A stretch of 40,172 bases of DNA from JADJOY01 sp046331705 [NCBI: bacterium] (GCA_046331705.1 JAXLQJ010000065.1:1-40172), one strand, 5' to 3'. Shown: positions 1 through 8,437, numbered from the stretch's first letter. Numbers and translations: made by a program. Notes: generated from the letters alone by a model not told the origin.

Positions 1-444
1 CTTGAGGCGCTCCGTGGGATGAAGCGGGATCAAGTTCTCGAAGATGATCTTCTCGCGTGCTTCCTCGGGGTCCTCGTGGTTGATCGAGTCGACCTTGAGC
101 AGCGCGAAATAGCGCTCGCCGTCCTTGGGCGGGCGAATCTGGCCCGTGATGGTGTCGCCGGTCGAGAGATTGAAACGGCGGATCTGCGACGGCGAGACGT
201 AGATGTCGTCGGGGCCGGGCAGGTAGCTGTAATCGGGGCTGCGGAGGAAGCCGTAGCCGTCCGGCAACGTCTCGAGGACACCCTCGGCGTAGATGTGGCC
301 GCTGCGCTGCGCTTGCGCCTGCAGCAACGCGAAGATCAGATCCTGCTTGCGCAGGCCCGCGGCGTTTTCGACTTCGAGCTCTTTGGCGAGGGTCGCCAGA
401 TCGTGGATGGGGCGTTCTTTCAGATCCTTGAGGTTGAGGTGCAT
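1..444 (-). CDS. rho: Transcription termination factor Rho, N-terminal part (cut by window edge)
   Basis: Rho is the hexameric RNA-dependent ATPase helicase that ends transcription of untranslated RNA. The minus-strand frame starts at the ATG at 444, seven bases after a GAGGG ribosome-binding site, and runs off the left edge after 148 codons. The visible protein begins MHLNLKDLKERPIHDLATLAKELEV, the helical Rho N-domain, and continues into the RNA-binding OB-fold with GVLETLPDGYGFLRSPDYSY (around residues 55-75) and the YVSPSQIRRF segment, both typical of the primary RNA-binding site. The ATPase domain lies outside the window. A sigma-70-like promoter about 330 bases upstream (774-803) implies a long leader, as is usual for autoregulated rho genes. 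The identity is clear; only the 3' part is unseen. Confidence 0.95.
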   Translation of the reverse strand, partial: MHLNLKDLKERPIHDLATLAKELEVENAAGLRKQDLIFALLQAQAQRSGHIYAEGVLETLPDGYGFLRSPDYSYLPGPDDIYVSPSQIRRFNLSTGDTITGQIRPPKDGERYFALLKVDSINHEDPEEAREKIIFENLIPLHPTERLK

Positions 445-773
445 TGCGCCCTCGGGGATGCGATCGTCCGGCCGGACGTCGCGCCGCGCTGAGAAGGGTG
501 GGTTGGGTTCGAGTCGGGCGCGAATCGAGCGCGACGGGTTGTCGCGTGATTCGTCACTTCAGGTGCGCGTGGCCGAGACGAGCGCCGCGCGCGGTGTGGG
601 CTGATGGACGAATGGGTTTCCGCCGAGCTGTCGTTGCGTGGGACGGGTGGCCGAGGGTCGGGCTCGTCAGCTCACGGTGCGTGTCGCGCCGTGCTGCCGA
701 GCGAGAAACGATGGGTGACGAACCGTGCGTTTCGAGTCGGACGACTTGCGGATGGATCTGCGATGGGGCGCGA

Positions 774-803
774 AAACTAGCCCGGTGGTCGCGCGAGTGT
801 CAA
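774..803 (-). promoter_or_regulatory. Candidate sigma-70 promoter of rho
   Basis: On the minus strand a perfect -35 TTGACA (803-798) is followed by an 18-base spacer and TAGTTT (779-774). Transcription would start near 767, giving rho a leader of about 320 bases. Predicted from sequence only. Confidence 0.5.
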
Positions 804-891
804 CCGAAGACCTCGGCAATTCTTCGCGATTCCGCAGACCTGGCGCCATGGCGTCGAGCACGTCCGGCGCGGGTCGGGCGCGGGTCGGGTT

Positions 892-921
892 TTGACCGGC
901 GGCGCGACGCTCGGCTATCGT
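892..921 (+). promoter_or_regulatory. Candidate sigma-70 promoter of rluD
   Basis: TTGACC (892-897), an 18-base spacer and TATCGT (916-921). A start site near 928 would exclude the in-frame GTG at 920 as translation start and supports the GTG at 1031. Confidence 0.5.
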
Positions 922-1030
922 GCCGCCGCGTCCAGTCGGCGCGCGAGGTGCCGCGCCGTGTTCGCTCCCGCCGGTCGCGCCCTTCGGCGCGCGCTTCGAT
1001 CATCGCCGGCCCCTCCCAGACTCTTCACTC

Positions 1031-2008
1031 GTGACCGGCACGCAACGATTCGTGGTGACGCCGAGTGACGAAGGCGTTCGCCTCGACGTCTTCCTGACCG
1101 CGCGCCTCGCGGGCATCACTCGCTCGCAGCTGCGCCAGTGGATCGGCGCGGGATGCGTGAGCGTCGCGGGCCGCGAGCTGAAGGCTGGCCTGGCGCTGCG
1201 CGCCGGTGACCAGGTGAGCGTGGAGGCGCCGGTGGTGACACCGAGCGCGCTCGCGCCGGTCGATCTGCCGCTCGAGCTGGTCTATCAGGACGAGGCCATC
1301 GCCGTGGTCGTGAAACCGGCGGGATTGGCGGTTCATCCGGCGCCGGGCTGGACCGGACCGACCTTGGTGCACGTGCTGCTCGCGCGCCTGTCGGGCTTGT
1401 CGGGCGTGGGCGGCGTCGAACGACCCGGCATCGTGCATCGGCTCGACAAGGACACCACCGGGCTGATGGTGGTCGCCAAGACCGACCATGCGCACGAGCA
1501 GCTCCGGCGGCAATTCCACGATCGCGACGTGGAGAAGGTGTACCTGGCGCTGGTGCTCGGCAGACCGAGCGCGCCCGAAGGGCTCATCGACGCGCCCATC
1601 GGCCGTCATCCGACCGATCGCAAGCGCATGAGCAGCACCGCGCGCCGCGGCCGTCCCGCGCGCACCCGCTGGCGACGTCTCGAGGATCTGGGGCCGGCGG
1701 CGCTGCTCGAGGTTCGTCTCGAGACGGGACGAACGCACCAGATCCGCGCGCACTTGAGCGAGGCCGGCCATCCGATCGTCGGCGACGCGACCTACGGCTT
1801 CGAGGCGCGCGTGCGCGGCGTGGTCGATCCGGTCGCGCGGCGGATCCTCGCGCGGGCGACGCGCCCCATGCTGCACGCGTTTCGCCTGGCGTTTCGTCAT
1901 CCCCTCGACCAGCGCCCGCTCAGCTTCGAGGCGCCGTGGCCGACGGATCTGACCGAGCTGGTGGCCGAGCTGCGGCGCGCGAGCCAGCGCGGCCACGCCA
2001 AGCGATGA
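1031..2008 (+). CDS. rluD: Ribosomal large-subunit pseudouridine synthase, RluD family
   Basis: Isomerises specific uridines in 23S rRNA to pseudouridine. The protein of about 325 residues has an N-terminal S4 RNA-binding domain (VRLDVFLTARLAGITRSQLR, residues about 13-32) followed by the RluA-type catalytic domain with the signature HRLDKDTTGLMVVAKT, whose Asp is the catalytic nucleophile, and a later RTHQIRAHL motif. Size and domain order match RluD/RluC. I chose the GTG at 1031 because the S4 domain starts soon after it and because the predicted promoter lies downstream of the earlier in-frame GTG at 920. The ribosome-binding site is weak, so a slightly later start is possible. The exact rRNA target cannot be read from the sequence. 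Confidence 0.9.
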   Translation: MTGTQRFVVTPSDEGVRLDVFLTARLAGITRSQLRQWIGAGCVSVAGRELKAGLALRAGDQVSVEAPVVTPSALAPVDLPLELVYQDEAIAVVVKPAGLAVHPAPGWTGPTLVHVLLARLSGLSGVGGVERPGIVHRLDKDTTGLMVVAKTDHAHEQLRRQFHDRDVEKVYLALVLGRPSAPEGLIDAPIGRHPTDRKRMSSTARRGRPARTRWRRLEDLGPAALLEVRLETGRTHQIRAHLSEAGHPIVGDATYGFEARVRGVVDPVARRILARATRPMLHAFRLAFRHPLDQRPLSFEAPWPTDLTELVAELRRASQRGHAKR

Positions 2009-2054
2009 ACGGGATCGTTTCCGAACGCCGGTCGCACGCGGCATCCTCGCGACC

Positions 2055-2879
2055 ATGACCGCACCGCTGGTTCTCTTCGCGCGCAATCTCGCTGGGCTGC
2101 CCGGCGTGCGTCACGGTTTCTCGACGCGCGTGGCGAACGATCCGGCGAGCGCCGAGCCCTTCGATCTGCGGCTTCGGCCCGAGCATCCCGCGCGCTCCCA
2201 GCGGATGCGCGAGCGCTTCCTCGAGGCGGTGGGCCTCGAAGGCGCCGCGCTCGTGACCCTCGGGCAGACCCACGAGGACCGCATCTACGACGTCGCGGAC
2301 GATCGACCGCTGCCCACCGAACCGCCGCAGGGCTTCGACGCGGTGGTCACGGCGCGCGCCGACGTGGCCGTCGCGATCGGCACCGCGGATTGCTTGCCGA
2401 TCCTGCTCGCCGACGTCCACGGCCGCGCGGTGGGGGCGGTGCACGCCGGCTGGCGCAGTGCGGCGCTCGGTCTGCCGGCGCTCACCGTGCGGCGCCTGAT
2501 CGACGGATTCGACGTGAAGACCCGCGAGCTGCGCGCGGCGCTCGGACCGTCGATCGGCTCGTGTTGCTTCGAGGTGGGAGAAGAGGTGGTCGAGGGCTTG
2601 GCCGCGCGGATCCCGGAACCCGCGCAGTGGGTGGTGCGAGCCCCGGGGCGCAAGCCGCACGTGGATCTCGCGCGGGCGTGCACGCTGGCGCTGATCGAGG
2701 CCGGGCTCGCGCCCGAGGCCATCGAGTGCGTGCCCGGTTGCACGCGCTGCGATGCGCGCCGCTTCTTCTCCTTCCGGCGCGAGGGAGCGGCGACCGGACG
2801 TCAGCTCGCGGTGGTGGGCTTGGGCTGCGGAGGATCCGCGACCAGTCCGCTCGCGAGCGCCTCGAGCACCAGCGCGTAG
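2055..2879 (+). CDS. pgeF: YfiH/PgeF (DUF152) family copper-type purine nucleosidase / peptidoglycan editing factor
   Basis: This family (laccase-domain, LACC1/YlmD/YfiH) acts as a metal-dependent purine nucleoside phosphorylase/adenosine deaminase; the E. coli member also helps keep incorrect peptidoglycan precursors out of the wall. The 274-residue product has the family's metal-site elements in order: LGQTHEDRIY, TADCLPILL, VHAGWRSAALG, PGCTRCDARRFFSFRRE and the closing GRQLAVVGLG. It follows rluD by 46 bases, a pairing common in bacteria, so the two are probably cotranscribed. The C-terminus runs about 17 residues past the usual family end because no stop codon occurs there. That tail overlaps the 3' end of the oppositely oriented meaB by 79 bases. 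Confidence 0.88.
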   Translation: MTAPLVLFARNLAGLPGVRHGFSTRVANDPASAEPFDLRLRPEHPARSQRMRERFLEAVGLEGAALVTLGQTHEDRIYDVADDRPLPTEPPQGFDAVVTARADVAVAIGTADCLPILLADVHGRAVGAVHAGWRSAALGLPALTVRRLIDGFDVKTRELRAALGPSIGSCCFEVGEEVVEGLAARIPEPAQWVVRAPGRKPHVDLARACTLALIEAGLAPEAIECVPGCTRCDARRFFSFRREGAATGRQLAVVGLGCGGSATSPLASASSTSA

Positions 2880-3784
2880 GGACTCTCGTCGCCGCGCTCG
2901 ACGCGCGCGGCGAGCGCGTGGAAGGCGGGGCTCGCGAGCGCCGCCTCGGCGCGCTGGCGCACCTGGTCGGCGATGAGATCCAGGATCTCGCCGCGGCGGT
3001 GCAGGGCCGCGTGCGGCGAGCCGTGGCTGGCGCGCCACGCGCGATGGGCGTCGATCGCTCGTTCGAGATCGGTGATGCCCGCGTTCTCCTGGGCGCGGGT
3101 CACCAGCACCGGCACCTGCCAGCCGTCGGCGCGCTGGTTGAGCGCCACCGCGGCGCTGAGCTCGGCGGCCCGCTGCGCCGCACCGGGGCGGTCGCCCTTG
3201 TTCACCACGAACACGTCCGCGACCTCCATGAGGCCGGCCTTCATCGCCTGGATGATGTCGCCTGCTTCCGGTACCAGCACCACCACGGTGGTGTGGGCGA
3301 TGCGCACCACGTCGAGCTCGGTCTGCCCGACTCCGACCGTCTCGATGAGCACCCAATCCTTGCCGAACGCGTCGAGCACTTCCACCAGCGCCCGCGCCGA
3401 GCGCATCAGTCCGCCACGGCTGCCGCGCGTGCCGACGCTGCGGATGAACACGCCGCGGTCCTCGGAATGGCGCTGCATGCGGATGCGATCCGCGAGGATC
3501 GCGCCCTCCGTGAAGGGGCTCGACGGATCGACCGCGAGGATGCCGACGGTCTGGTCGCGCTGGCGCAAGACGGACGTGAACCGATCCACGAGCGTCGACT
3601 TGCCCGCTCCCGGCGGCCCGGTGAAGCCGACGGTCGCGGCGTGGCCGGTGGAGCCGTGCAGTTGCGCCAGGAAGCGGACCCGTTCCGGAGTCAGCGTCTC
3701 GACCCACGAGAGCAGCTTGGCGAGCGCGCGCACGTCTCCCCCGCGCAGCTTCTCGAGCAGCAGGTTCGCTTGCGCTTGGTTCAC
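2801..3784 (-). CDS. meaB: MeaB/ArgK-family G3E GTPase, methylmalonyl-CoA mutase chaperone
   Basis: MeaB proteins protect and reload adenosylcobalamin in methylmalonyl-CoA mutase and related acyl-CoA mutases. The 327-residue product carries the family motifs: Walker A GPPGAGKST (about residue 55), AVDPSSPFTEGAILADRIRM, Walker-B-like ETVGVGQTE with the SVGTRGSRGG segment before it, and the guanine-specificity motif NKGD. It starts at the GTG at 3784; an AGGAG lies about 14 bases upstream, overlapping the stop of the preceding gene. It is last in a minus-strand group after ribF and an NTF2-like gene. No mutase gene is in the window, so its client is unknown. Its 3' end overlaps the yfiH-like gene tail-to-tail. 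Confidence 0.9.
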   Translation of the reverse strand: MNQAQANLLLEKLRGGDVRALAKLLSWVETLTPERVRFLAQLHGSTGHAATVGFTGPPGAGKSTLVDRFTSVLRQRDQTVGILAVDPSSPFTEGAILADRIRMQRHSEDRGVFIRSVGTRGSRGGLMRSARALVEVLDAFGKDWVLIETVGVGQTELDVVRIAHTTVVVLVPEAGDIIQAMKAGLMEVADVFVVNKGDRPGAAQRAAELSAAVALNQRADGWQVPVLVTRAQENAGITDLERAIDAHRAWRASHGSPHAALHRRGEILDLIADQVRQRAEAALASPAFHALAARVERGDESPYALVLEALASGLVADPPQPKPTTAS

Positions 3785-3801
3785 GCGCGGACGCTCCGCT
3801 C

Positions 3802-4296
3802 CTACAAGCCGTCGGCGTTGGCGACGCCCGAGCTCGCGGCCACTTTCCAGTCCTTGCTGATCGCGCCGGTCTTGACGAGCTCGAGCGTGATCGGCGTCTT
3901 GCGGCCGGGCTGGCCGACGAAGTAGGAGGGGCCGTTGCCGCAGTCGCGGCTACCGGTGGCATCGAAGCTCACGGTCGCCTTGGCGCCCGCCACCTTGACG
4001 CGCAGGTGGTCGAGGTCGATGTCCGCCTGGAGCGTGCAGCGCTCGGAGAAGATCCGGCTGCGGTGGATCTCGAGGAGCGCGCCGTAGTTGAGCATGCCCG
4101 AGCGGTCCTGGTAGTCGTGGGTGAAGAATCCCATGAACTGGGCGAGGTCCTTGGCCTCCCAGGCGGCCTTGCCCGCGAGCAAGCGGGCGCGGATCGCGTC
4201 CTCCTCGGAGCTGCGGCCTCCCGAGATCATCCACCACCCGGCGAGCACCGCCACCACCAGCGGCACGCCCACGCGCAGCCAACGATTGTCGCTCAT
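3802..4296 (-). CDS. Membrane-anchored NTF2/SnoaL-like protein of unknown function
   Basis: A 164-residue protein starting at the ATG at 4296, ten bases after a strong GGAGG. Residues about 8-25 form one hydrophobic segment (VGVPLVVAVLAGWWMISGG), a signal anchor, so the rest is probably periplasmic. The remainder (AIRARLLAGKAAWEAKDLAQ, then MGFFTHDYQDRSG and a run of beta strands ending TGAISKDWKVAA) looks like an NTF2-like alpha+beta fold, used in nature both as enzymes and as small-molecule or protein-binding domains. It sits between ribF (44-base gap) and meaB (17-base gap), likely in one operon. No catalytic residues can be assigned; the fold is inferred from the helix/strand pattern only. 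Confidence 0.75.
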   Translation of the reverse strand: MSDNRWLRVGVPLVVAVLAGWWMISGGRSSEEDAIRARLLAGKAAWEAKDLAQFMGFFTHDYQDRSGMLNYGALLEIHRSRIFSERCTLQADIDLDHLRVKVAGAKATVSFDATGSRDCGNGPSYFVGQPGRKTPITLELVKTGAISKDWKVAASSGVANADGL

Positions 4297-4340
4297 CGCG
4301 AATCCTCCCGGGCTCGTCGCGCTCGATCGATCACCGCGGC

Positions 4341-5294
4341 TCAGGGTTCCGCGAGCGAGGGTGTCGTGCCCGCGCTGGCGAGGAGCGCGCGGGCGCGCTC
4401 GACGTCGTTGCGGATCTGATCGGTGAGCTCGGCGACGCCGCCGAACTTGCGCTCGTCGCGGATGCGATCCACGAAGCGCACGCCGATCGCCTGGCCGTAG
4501 AGGTCGCCGTCGAAGTCGAGGAGGTGCGCTTCGACGGAGAGCGTCTCGCCGCCGAAGGTCGGCGCCACACCCACGTTCGCCACCCCCGGAACGATCGCCT
4601 CGCCGATCTCCACCCACACCGCGTACACGCCGGCCTTGGGCAGCAGCTCGTCGGGCGGCGCCAGGTTGGCGGTGGGGAATCCGAGCACGCGACCGCGCTT
4701 GTTGCCCGACACCACGTGCCCTTGGGCGAGGAAGTAGCGCCCCAGCAGCTCGCTCGCGAGCCGCACGTCGCCGGCCTTGAGCAGCCGACGGATTCGCGTG
4801 CTGCTGACCACGTCGCCCTTCCACTGGAACGCCGGGAACACCTCCGCCTCGAGCCCGAAGCGCGGCGCTTCGTCCTGCATGTACTGGGGTGTCCCGCGGC
4901 ACGCGCGGCCGAAGCAGAAGTCGTAGCCGATGATGACCTTGGTGGCGCCGAGCTGCTCGAGCAGCACCGAGCGGATGAAGACCTCGGGTTCCAGGGCCGC
5001 GAACTCGCGGGTGAAGTGCTCGCAGATCAGCAGGTCCATGCCGCAGTCGCGGATGAGCCGTACGCGCTTGGGCAGCGCGGTGAGGATCTCGGGTGCCTTG
5101 TCGGGGCGCAGCACTTGCTGGGGATGCGGATCGAAGGTGTAGACGACCGCGGGCGCGCCGAAGCGCGCCGCTTCCGAGCGCACCCGCGCGAAGAGCTGCT
5201 GATGACCGCGATGGACGCCATCGAAGTTGCCGACGGTCACCACCGAGCGCTCGATGCGTCGCCCGGATCGTCCCAGGTCGCGGATCACCTCCAC
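4341..5294 (-). CDS. ribF: Bifunctional riboflavin kinase / FMN adenylyltransferase
   Basis: Converts riboflavin to FMN and FMN to FAD. The 317-residue product shows the N-terminal FAD synthetase nucleotidyltransferase domain (VTVGNFDGVHRGHQQL near residue 20; YTFDPHP; IIGYDFCFGRACRGT; VVSSTRIRRLL) and the C-terminal riboflavin kinase domain (VVSGNKRGRVLGFPTANL around residue 190, YAVWVEI, NVGVAPTFGG, RDERKF). Length and order match the standard bifunctional enzyme. The start is the GTG at 5294, eight bases after GAGGAG; the upstream open frame lacks such a site. It leads a minus-strand group with an NTF2-like gene and meaB. The leader contains a hairpin (5344-5374) but no FMN riboswitch that I can recognise. 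Confidence 0.93.
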   Translation of the reverse strand: MEVIRDLGRSGRRIERSVVTVGNFDGVHRGHQQLFARVRSEAARFGAPAVVYTFDPHPQQVLRPDKAPEILTALPKRVRLIRDCGMDLLICEHFTREFAALEPEVFIRSVLLEQLGATKVIIGYDFCFGRACRGTPQYMQDEAPRFGLEAEVFPAFQWKGDVVSSTRIRRLLKAGDVRLASELLGRYFLAQGHVVSGNKRGRVLGFPTANLAPPDELLPKAGVYAVWVEIGEAIVPGVANVGVAPTFGGETLSVEAHLLDFDGDLYGQAIGVRFVDRIRDERKFGGVAELTDQIRNDVERARALLASAGTTPSLAEP

Positions 5295-5343
5295 GGGAAG
5301 CGCTCCTCGTTCGCTCGCGGCGGGGAATCTCGACGGCGGCCGG

Positions 5344-5374
5344 GTCGCCGACGACCGGTCGTCCGGTCGGCGAC
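5344..5374 (-). promoter_or_regulatory. Stem-loop in the ribF leader
   Basis: GTCGCCGAC (5344-5352) pairs with GTCGGCGAC (5366-5374), nine base pairs with a 13-base loop that can itself pair further. It lies inside the predicted ribF transcript leader, about 50 bases before the start codon. It could attenuate or stabilise the message, or be incidental in such GC-rich DNA. Confidence 0.4.
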
Positions 5375-5401
5375 GTCGCGCGCCGGCCGTTTCGCGCGCG
5401 C

Positions 5402-5429
5402 AGTCTACCGCCTGCCCGAAGCTTGAGAA
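5402..5429 (-). promoter_or_regulatory. Candidate promoter of ribF
   Basis: Minus-strand TTCTCA (5429-5424), a 16-base spacer and TAGACT (5407-5402). The -35 is weak, but the -10 follows the TANNCT pattern seen elsewhere in the window. Leader length would be about 100 bases. Confidence 0.35.
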
Positions 5430-5543
5430 GTGGCGTGACACCGTCGGGCGGGACGGGCGGATCGGTTTCGCGCGAACGCGCTGTGCTTGCACGCGGGCTG
5501 CACCGCGGGCTCGCACGCTGGGGCGAGCTGCACTCGTGAGCAA

Positions 5544-5572
5544 TTGGCTGAATCCCGGGGCCTCGGTAGCCT
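5544..5572 (+). promoter_or_regulatory. Candidate promoter of lptF
   Basis: TTGGCT (5544-5549), a 17-base spacer and TAGCCT (5567-5572), placing transcription start near 5579, about 27 bases before the lptF ATG. Confidence 0.5.
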
Positions 5573-5605
5573 CTGCTCGCCCCGCGCTCCCGAGGCTCGC
5601 CGCCC

Positions 5606-6901
5606 ATGCCGTCGCCACTCGCCGCCACCGCTCGCACCCGCGCTGCGGGCGCGCGCGCGGTGTGGCCGGGACGGGTGCTCTTCAAGGCCATCGCGCGCGA
5701 GTCGGCCGAGCCGATGGCGCTCGGCTTCTTCCTCTTCTGCTTCACGTTCCTGGCGCGCCAGCTGCTGCGGATGATGGAGTTCGCCGTCAACAAAGGCGTC
5801 GGCGTCGGCGATCTCGGCAAGCTGGTGTTGGGCATCGCGGTGCCGTTCGCGGGGCTCACGCTGCCGATGGCGCTCTTGCTCGGGATCATGGTCGGGTTCA
5901 GCCGGCTCTCGTCGGACCACGAGATCGTGGCGATGAAAGCCTCGGGCGTGAGCCCGGCGCAGATGTTCGGCCCCGCGTTGGCGCTGGCGACGGCGGCGTG
6001 GCTCGCGTGCGCCGCGTTGATGGTGTTCGGCTATCCGTGGGGATTTCGCACCGCGCGGGAGACCTTCATCGAGATCGCCCGCACCAACGCGACCGTCGGC
6101 ATCCAGGAACGTGTGTTCCTCACCGAGTTCGACGACGTCGTGATCTACGCCGAGAAGGTTCCGGTCCGCGGCCAGAGCCTCGAGGGGCTCTTGATCTTCG
6201 ACGCCCGCGACAAGGACCGGCCACAGACGATCTTCGCCAAGCGCGGCTCCATCCGCTCGAACGAGCAGGCGTTCACCGTGGACATCGAGCTCGAGGACGG
6301 CGAGGTGCAGATCCTCGACGGCGATCGCAATCGCCTGCAACGCATCCACTTCGAGGCGTACGCGCTGAGCCTCGACCTCAACGCACGGGTGATGGGCAAC
6401 CTGCCCACCCGCGACCCCAAGGAGATGAGCCTGGGCGAGCTTCGCGCCGAGGTCGACAAGCAGCGTGCGACGCCGGGCGGCGATTGGGTGCGCCCGCTGC
6501 TCGAGCTCCATCGCCGCTTCGCGATCCCCTTCGCCTGCTTGGTGTTGCCGCTCGCCGGCATCCCGCTGGGCATCCAGCCGCAGCGCTCCGGGAGAGTGTG
6601 GGGCTTCGGTCTCTCGTTGCTCCTGATCGGCTTCTACTACGGCGGAATGGTGGTCGGGGAAGCGCTCGCCAAGCGCAATCTGGTGGAGGGCGGCGCGGGG
6701 ATGCCGGTGTGGGCGGCGGCGTGGCTGCCGAACGCGTTGCTGGGGATCGCGGGCGCGACGCTCACCTGGCAGACGATCCACGAGCGGCCCATCGGTGCGC
6801 TGCGCTGGCTGCAGGATCGCGCCGGCGACGTGCGCGAGCGGGTCGTTCGGCTGATCGCTCGCGCCCGTACCGACGAGCAGGACCGGCGGGCTCGTTCGTA
6901 G
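5606..6901 (+). CDS. lptF: LptF/LptG-family permease (YjgP/YjgQ), lipopolysaccharide export
   Basis: A subunit of the LptB2FG transporter that extracts lipopolysaccharide from the inner membrane. The 431-residue protein has the family plan: N-terminal membrane segments (LGFFLFCFTFLARQLL near residue 40, LGIAVPFAGLTLPMALLLGIMVGF, a third near 125-145), a central periplasmic beta-jellyroll-like region (about 150-290, including VIYAEKVPVRGQSLEGLLIFD) and three C-terminal segments (FAIPFACLVLPLAGIPLGI, FGLSLLLIGFYYGGMVVGE, WLPNALLGIAGATLTW). The SRLSSDHEIVAMKASGVSP stretch is the coupling region that contacts LptB and is highly conserved. Only one copy is present here; its LptG-type partner is elsewhere. 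I call it LptF from general resemblance; LptG is the alternative. It implies a Gram-negative cell with an outer membrane. Confidence 0.85.
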   Translation: MPSPLAATARTRAAGARAVWPGRVLFKAIARESAEPMALGFFLFCFTFLARQLLRMMEFAVNKGVGVGDLGKLVLGIAVPFAGLTLPMALLLGIMVGFSRLSSDHEIVAMKASGVSPAQMFGPALALATAAWLACAALMVFGYPWGFRTARETFIEIARTNATVGIQERVFLTEFDDVVIYAEKVPVRGQSLEGLLIFDARDKDRPQTIFAKRGSIRSNEQAFTVDIELEDGEVQILDGDRNRLQRIHFEAYALSLDLNARVMGNLPTRDPKEMSLGELRAEVDKQRATPGGDWVRPLLELHRRFAIPFACLVLPLAGIPLGIQPQRSGRVWGFGLSLLLIGFYYGGMVVGEALAKRNLVEGGAGMPVWAAAWLPNALLGIAGATLTWQTIHERPIGALRWLQDRAGDVRERVVRLIARARTDEQDRRARS

Positions 6902-6940
6902 CCACCCGCATCCGGGCGCGCTCCGCGACGCTGCTCGGGC

Positions 6941-8437
6941 TCAGATGGGCTCGAGGGCGGACGCTCGCTGTGCCACCGGCTCGGGCTCACGGCGCCCGTC
7001 CCAGAGCAGACGCCACGCGGTGTAGCCGTAGCCGAAGCACAGCATCGAGACGAAGGGCAGCGCGAGCCACGTGCCCGTGACGACCGCCAGCGCGACGGAG
7101 ACGGCCGAGCTCACCGCGAGCGCCAGCTCGACCCACGGCACGCGCTCGCGAACCCGGTAGGCCGCCTGTCGCCAGCGGCCCGCGCTGGCTCCGTATTTCG
7201 GCGTGCGCTCGAACGCGGCTCGCTCGCCCGCGAGGCCGCGTAGCACGGCCGCGGCGTTGGAGAGCGCGAGTGCCGAGCCGAGGCCCATCGCCAGCGGTAC
7301 CTCGAAGAGGCGGCGCCAGCCGCCCCGGTCCAAGCCCACGAGGGCGGTGCCGTAGAACACCAGCATCGCGCCGATGCCCCAGGTGAAGAGCGGCACGTCC
7401 CACGCCGCGGAAACCGCCGCCGGCGCGTCGGCGCGACACGCGAGCGCGGGCGCGATGAGCACGCTCGCGACGGCCATCAGCAGGTAGGCGAGATTCCCGC
7501 CGAGGTGCGCCAGCGCCTCGAGCTTGACGAGCAGCGGCAGCTCGGCGCGCCACAGGCGTCCCGCGAGCTTCCGAACCGTCTGCGCCGAGCCCATGGCCCA
7601 GCGGCGTTGCTGCGCGCGGAAGGCCCCCATCTCGACCGGCAGCTCGCCCGGCACGGTCACGAACGGGAGATAGACGAACCGCCAGCCGGCGAGCTGGGCG
7701 CGGTAGGAGAGATCGAGATCCTCGGTGAGCGTGTCGTGCTGCCAGCCCCCGGCTTCCTCGATCGCGGCACGGCGCCACGCACCCGCCGTGCCGTTGAAGT
7801 TGAAGAAGCACCCGGCGGCGAAGCGCGCCGTGTGCTCGATCACGAAGTGCCCGTCGAGCAGCGTCGCTTGCAGCCGCGTGAGCAGCGAGGCGTCACGATT
7901 CGCGTGGCTCCAACGCGCTTGCACCATACCCACGCGCGGGTCGGCGAACGGCACCAGCAAGCGCCGCAGCAAGTCGGGCGGCGGCACGAAGTCGGCATCG
8001 AAGATCGCGAAGATCTCGCCGTGCGCCCGCGCCATGCCGTGCGCCAAGGCGCCCGCCTTGTATCCGGCGCGCGAGCCGCGCTCGACGTGCTCGATCGCGT
8101 GGCCCGCGGCGCGGAGCTCGGCCACCAGCCGCGCGACGATGGCGCGGGTCTCGTCGGTCGAGTCGTCGAGCACCTGGATCTCGAGCCGATCGCGCGGGTA
8201 GTCGAGCGCCGCCGCGGCGCGGATCGCCCGCTCCACCACGTAACGCTCGTCGTAGATCGGAAGCTGGACGGTGACTCGGGGCAGCGGCCCTGCGGCGAGC
8301 GACGTCGCCACCGGGCGCAGCCGGCCCCGCGAGCGCAGGAAGCGCGCGGTGAGCTGGAGCCGATGGAGTCCGAACGGCACCAGCGCCGCGAGCGCGACGC
8401 TCACGACGGCGCCGAGAACGGAGCATGGGTCGATCAC
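6941..8437 (-). CDS. Processive-type family 2 membrane glycosyltransferase (cellulose synthase-like)
   Basis: Builds or transfers sugars at the inner membrane, probably for an exopolysaccharide or glycolipid. The 498-residue product has an N-terminal membrane segment, then the GT-2 catalytic domain with LPIYDE, the nucleotide-sugar Asp pair in QVLDDSTDET, the metal-binding DAD in IFDADFVPP, the catalytic TEDLDLSYRAQLAGW, and the QQRRW (QxxRW) motif of processive synthases, followed by about four to five C-terminal hydrophobic segments. It starts at the GTG at 8437, which overlaps the mobA stop as GTGA, so the two are translationally coupled. The sugar and acceptor cannot be read from the sequence. 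The link to a molybdenum-cofactor gene has no obvious metabolic reason. Confidence 0.88.
   Translation of the reverse strand: MIDPCSVLGAVVSVALAALVPFGLHRLQLTARFLRSRGRLRPVATSLAAGPLPRVTVQLPIYDERYVVERAIRAAAALDYPRDRLEIQVLDDSTDETRAIVARLVAELRAAGHAIEHVERGSRAGYKAGALAHGMARAHGEIFAIFDADFVPPPDLLRRLLVPFADPRVGMVQARWSHANRDASLLTRLQATLLDGHFVIEHTARFAAGCFFNFNGTAGAWRRAAIEEAGGWQHDTLTEDLDLSYRAQLAGWRFVYLPFVTVPGELPVEMGAFRAQQRRWAMGSAQTVRKLAGRLWRAELPLLVKLEALAHLGGNLAYLLMAVASVLIAPALACRADAPAAVSAAWDVPLFTWGIGAMLVFYGTALVGLDRGGWRRLFEVPLAMGLGSALALSNAAAVLRGLAGERAAFERTPKYGASAGRWRQAAYRVRERVPWVELALAVSSAVSVALAVVTGTWLALPFVSMLCFGYGYTAWRLLWDGRREPEPVAQRASALEPI

Larger units (their letters stand above)
445..1030. other. Intergenic region between divergent rho and rluD
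   Basis: This 586-base gap separates divergent genes. Open frames inside it are Arg/Ser-rich composition noise without ribosome-binding sites. It holds two promoter-like elements, one per direction (see 774-803 minus and 892-921 plus), and the long rho leader. I saw no RNA gene or strong terminator in it. Confidence 0.6.
5295..5605. other. Intergenic region between divergent ribF and lptF
   Basis: A 311-base gap with divergent promoter-like elements, an inverted repeat in the ribF leader and no credible small gene. Confidence 0.6.

Noticed and set aside
920-1030. Earlier GTG start for rluD
   Set aside because: It lies at the predicted -10 element, and its 37 extra residues are not like the S4-domain leader of relatives.
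2390-3925. 511-codon plus-strand frame opposite meaB
   Set aside because: Shadow of meaB and of the yfiH-like gene; no motif of its own.
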